Assembly: GCA_016844485.1 (NCBI GenBank)
Contig: JAENIZ010000123.1
Span: 1-7,722, forward strand
Source: Gammaproteobacteria bacterium
GTDB taxonomy: Bacteria; Pseudomonadota; Gammaproteobacteria; Eutrophobiales; Eutrophobiaceae
Length of the DNA: 7,722 nt
Direction: 5' to 3'
Each line of letters begins with the position of its first letter. Position 1 is the stretch's first letter. The position numbers and the translations under genes are program-made. The notes under the pieces are model-generated. The model worked only from the letters and a program-made list of their open reading frames with translations. It had not been told where the DNA came from and ran no database searches. This document shows, piece by piece, positions 5,835-7,722 of the stretch.

Positions 5835-6749
5835 TTGATTTCCAGCGACAATCCAAACGTTGTTGAGTCAATCTCCACACTGCGCCAATTGATCGATTGG
5901 ACGGCTGAACAACTGAATGCGGCTGATTTGTTTTTTGGGCATGGTACGGATAATGCGTATGATGAAGCGGTATTTCTTGTATTGCGTTCCATACAATTAC
6001 CATTCGACGTTGCAGATAAAGTGTTGGATCAAGCGCTGGAACAGGAAGAAAAGGAACGGATACTCTCCGTTATTAATGAGCGCATCAAAACAAAACGGCC
6101 GGTAGCATATATCCTTGGCGAGGCGTGGTTTGCCGGGATGTCTTTTTATGTCAATGAAGGTGTGTTGATCCCACGCACGCCTTTTGCCGAATTGATTACG
6201 GAAAAATTCTCGCCGTGGTGTGAAGAAGATAATGTGAAACGTATCCTCGATATCGGCACGGGATGCGGTTGTATCGCTATTGTCAGCGCCTTCGCTTTTC
6301 CCGACGCAAAAATTGACGCCATTGATATCAGCACGGAGGCGCTTGCCGTGGCGAGAAAGAATGTTGAGCGCTATAAGCTTGATGACAGGATAACAGTGAT
6401 ACATTCTGATCTGTTCGAGAACATTGGCGATATTCAATATGATCTGATCATTGCCAATCCGCCCTACGTAAGTAATGATGAATTGGCAAATTTACCCGCT
6501 GAATATCACTATGAGCCGGTGATCGGGTTGCATGCAGGCCACGACGGTCTGGATGTGGTGAAACAAATCCTGAATTCTGCGCGGGAACATTTAACCGGAC
6601 AGGGTGTACTCGCTGTGGAGGTGGGTAACAGTCAGCAGGCATTGATCAACTACTATCCGCAGGTGCCGTTTTTATGGCTCGATCTCCAGCATGGAGGGGA
6701 AGGCGTATTTCTATTGACCCAACAGGAATTACTGCAATGGTTCCCATGA
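5835..6749 (+). CDS. prmB: Ribosomal protein L3 N5-glutamine methyltransferase PrmB
   Basis: This is an S-adenosylmethionine-dependent enzyme that methylates a glutamine of ribosomal protein L3 in the Gln-Gly-Gln context. The 304-residue product is close to the 310 of E. coli PrmB. The N-terminal domain has ESISTLRQLIDW (11-22) and the PrmB-typical FFGHGTDNAYDEA (33-45), which separates it from the paralogue PrmC. Next come RPVAYILGEAWF (88-99) and LIPRTPFAEL (111-120). The Rossmann fold shows the SAM-binding loop DIGTGCGCIAI (139-149) and the catalytic NPPY motif (208-211), with HGGEGVFLL near the end (286-294). The only start that gives normal family length is TTG at 5835, since a stop lies just upstream at 5829-5831. 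There is no clear ribosome-binding site, so translation may depend on coupling to the HD-GYP gene 26 bp upstream. Many relatives have aroC downstream; here a pentapeptide-repeat gene follows instead. Confidence 0.93.
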   Translation: MISSDNPNVVESISTLRQLIDWTAEQLNAADLFFGHGTDNAYDEAVFLVLRSIQLPFDVADKVLDQALEQEEKERILSVINERIKTKRPVAYILGEAWFAGMSFYVNEGVLIPRTPFAELITEKFSPWCEEDNVKRILDIGTGCGCIAIVSAFAFPDAKIDAIDISTEALAVARKNVERYKLDDRITVIHSDLFENIGDIQYDLIIANPPYVSNDELANLPAEYHYEPVIGLHAGHDGLDVVKQILNSAREHLTGQGVLAVEVGNSQQALINYYPQVPFLWLDLQHGGEGVFLLTQQELLQWFP

Positions 6750-6814
6750 CAGGAACTCGAAAGCAGGGCGGCAATCCAAGAACAATATACCAATATGATG
6801 TTCGATTGAAACGA

Positions 6815-6819
6815 AGAGG
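6815..6819 (+). promoter_or_regulatory. Ribosome-binding site of the pentapeptide-repeat gene
   Basis: AGAGG lies 6 nt before the ATG at 6826, and a second GAGG (6821-6824) sits too close to that start to be used. This supports the 6826 start, which also gives a complete signal peptide. The rest of the 76-bp gap after prmB shows no convincing promoter or terminator, so read-through from prmB is likely. Confidence 0.6.
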
Positions 6820-6825
6820 CGAGGC

Positions 6826-7611
6826 ATGTGTAAGCCAGATTTGATGATACTGTCAGGAATTTTTTTCTATTTCATGTTAATCCCGGATATTGCCAGTGCA
6901 GAGATGGGTAAAATACCCGATTGGACACCGGTTACGCGTCAGGAAGCACTGGATGTAATTAATAATACCCCGGAAGGGGAGATGCCGAATCTGAAAGAAA
7001 AGGATTTTCGCGGACAGGACATGTCGGGGATTGATTTCAGGGGCGCAGATCTTTTTTATACGCATATGCGGGACGTCAATCTTTCCGGATCCAATTTTGA
7101 GAATGCAAATCTTGACCTCGCCATTATGCCCGGCACAAATCTGGAAGGCGCAAATTTCCGCAACGCCAGACTGAACATTACCGAACTCGGAGACGCCATT
7201 CTGAAAGGTGCCGATCTGACGGAGGCCGAATTTGTTGTGAAGGCGAAAGGCGCAAATCTCGAGGGAGCAACCCTGGTCAGGGTCAAGGGGGGCGCCAATA
7301 TGAACAATCAATCTATGGGTATGTTGCGCACCATTCTGGATTATGCCAACCTGAAAAATGCCAATCTGCAGGATGCAGATATTTCATTCTGCACCATGAA
7401 GTTCGGCAACCTGATGAATGCTAATCTGAATGGCGCCAATTTGACCTGGTGCGATCTCAGCAAGGCTGATTTTACCGGCGCGGATTTGACCAACGCGAAT
7501 TTAACAAAGGCGAAATTAACCGGAACAGTTTTTAAAAATATCAAAGGTAAAGATACGATTATCGGTCTGGATACCGCCAGAGATATCAAGAGCGCAGAAT
7601 TTGATCGATAA
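6826..7611 (+). CDS. Exported pentapeptide-repeat protein
   Basis: The 261-residue product starts with a Sec signal peptide: Lys3, a hydrophobic core at about 6-20, and ASA-E, with cleavage likely after Ala25. It should be periplasmic or secreted. A short helical-looking region (about 36-50) precedes the repeats. Repeats of the A(D/N)LxG type run in register at 54-138 (17 units), 143-152 (2 units) and 174-238 (13 units), enough for about eight coils of a right-handed quadrilateral beta-helix. Breaks occur at 139-142 and at 153-173, a Met/Asn-rich stretch. The C-terminal GLDTARDIKSAEF (247-259) resembles the end cap seen in many such proteins. The mature chain has only two cysteines, 189 and 209, exactly one coil apart. 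Cytoplasmic relatives can mimic DNA and bind gyrase; an exported location argues against that here. Its function is unknown. It follows prmB by 76 bp on the same strand. Confidence 0.88.
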   Translation: MCKPDLMILSGIFFYFMLIPDIASAEMGKIPDWTPVTRQEALDVINNTPEGEMPNLKEKDFRGQDMSGIDFRGADLFYTHMRDVNLSGSNFENANLDLAIMPGTNLEGANFRNARLNITELGDAILKGADLTEAEFVVKAKGANLEGATLVRVKGGANMNNQSMGMLRTILDYANLKNANLQDADISFCTMKFGNLMNANLNGANLTWCDLSKADFTGADLTNANLTKAKLTGTVFKNIKGKDTIIGLDTARDIKSAEFDR

Positions 7612-7649
7612 AAAACATATTATTTAGCTTTGCATAATTACTTTACAAA

Positions 7650-7665
7650 TTTTCGATATCGAAAA
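7650..7665. repeat. 16-bp perfect palindrome downstream of the pentapeptide-repeat gene
   Basis: TTTTCGATATCGAAAA reads the same on both strands, with no spacer. It lies 38 bp after the stop codon in an AT-rich stretch (7612-7668) without any gene. A dimeric regulator's operator is one possibility. As an RNA hairpin it would have no room for a loop unless the central bases open, and no T-run follows the pairing, so a terminator role is doubtful. Confidence 0.6.
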
Positions 7666-7670
7666 ACACG

Positions 7671-7722
7671 CCCTCACCCGCCACGCGCGAGGCGCGTGGC
7701 CTCCCTCTCCCGGTGGGAGAGG
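7671..7722. repeat. GC-rich double-hairpin intergenic repeat (REP-like), cut by window edge
   Basis: The element opens with CCCTCACCC (7671-7679). A perfect 9-bp hairpin follows, GCCACGCGC-GAG-GCGCGTGGC (7680-7700), then a second perfect hairpin, CCTCTCCC-GGT-GGGAGAGG (7704-7722), which stops at the window edge. The CCCTCACCC ... CCTCTCCC ... GGGAGAGG pattern resembles short dispersed repeats common between genes in many gammaproteobacteria. Its GC content contrasts sharply with the AT-rich sequence just before it. It may act as an mRNA end-stabiliser or be a non-autonomous mobile repeat; copy number cannot be judged here. Confidence 0.65.

Noticed and set aside
5434..6003. Minus-strand open frame of 189 codons across the HD-GYP/prmB junction
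   Set aside because: It is antisense to two well-supported genes, has no ribosome-binding site, and its product shows no family motif.
6746..6844. Small frame (32 residues) whose ATG overlaps the prmB stop as ATGA
   Set aside because: The ATGA overlap is tempting, but there is no ribosome-binding site, the product has no recognisable feature, and it runs into the well-supported pentapeptide-repeat gene.
6976..7539. Quinolone-resistance (Qnr-like) gyrase-protection protein
   Set aside because: The repeat fold matches the superfamily, but a clear Sec signal peptide predicts export, away from gyrase, and the Qnr-specific loops are not recognisable.
7612..7722. Rho-independent terminator after the pentapeptide-repeat gene
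   Set aside because: The hairpins here are not followed by a T-run on the plus strand. The palindrome at 7650-7665 has no free loop, and the GC-rich part looks like a dispersed repeat.

Overview
The window looks like chromosomal DNA of a gammaproteobacterium, or possibly another proteobacterium. It carries a bacterial Hsp90 (HtpG) behind a promoter of the RpoH heat-shock type, a PrmB ribosomal-protein L3 methyltransferase, a Flp-type pilin paired with a TadG-like protein, and a GAF/HD-GYP signalling enzyme. The species cannot be read from the sequence. No rRNA, tRNA, CRISPR array, transposase or phage gene is visible.

Layout. Positions 1-1054 (minus strand) hold a short pilus operon: a Flp-like prepilin (782-1054) followed by a TadG-like pilus-assembly protein that runs off the left edge of the window (1-750). 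By eye the TadG-like gene is more GC-rich than the rest of the window. A 207-bp divergent spacer (1055-1261) carries a candidate sigma-70 promoter for the pilus genes and a strong RpoH-type promoter for htpG (1262-3136, plus). htpG converges, with a 10-bp gap, on a gene for an exported protein with Sel1/TPR-like repeats (3147-3968, minus). A second divergent spacer (3969-4179), AT-rich and full of small inverted repeats, separates that gene from a plus-strand group: a GAF + HD-GYP phosphodiesterase (4180-5808), prmB (5835-6749, TTG start) and an exported pentapeptide-repeat protein (6826-7611). The right end (7612-7722) holds a 16-bp perfect palindrome and a GC-rich double-hairpin element cut by the window edge.

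How the genes may fit together. The pilus genes make a surface appendage. The HD-GYP protein most likely degrades cyclic di-GMP, a messenger that often controls adhesion and motility, but nothing in the sequence links it directly to these pili. htpG and prmB are housekeeping genes for protein folding and ribosome modification. The Sel1-like and pentapeptide-repeat proteins are exported scaffolds of unknown role.

Most worth checking: (1) a possible frameshift at the 3' end of the pilin gene, since a one-base correction would replace an odd hydrophobic tail with a hydrophilic one that overlaps the tadG start; (2) an 8-nt complementarity between the pilin ribosome-binding site and the bases just before the tadG start; (3) two lone cysteines stacked exactly one coil apart in the core of the exported pentapeptide-repeat protein; (4) a roughly 110-residue insertion inside the HD-GYP catalytic domain. 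None of these amounts to a demonstrated new system.
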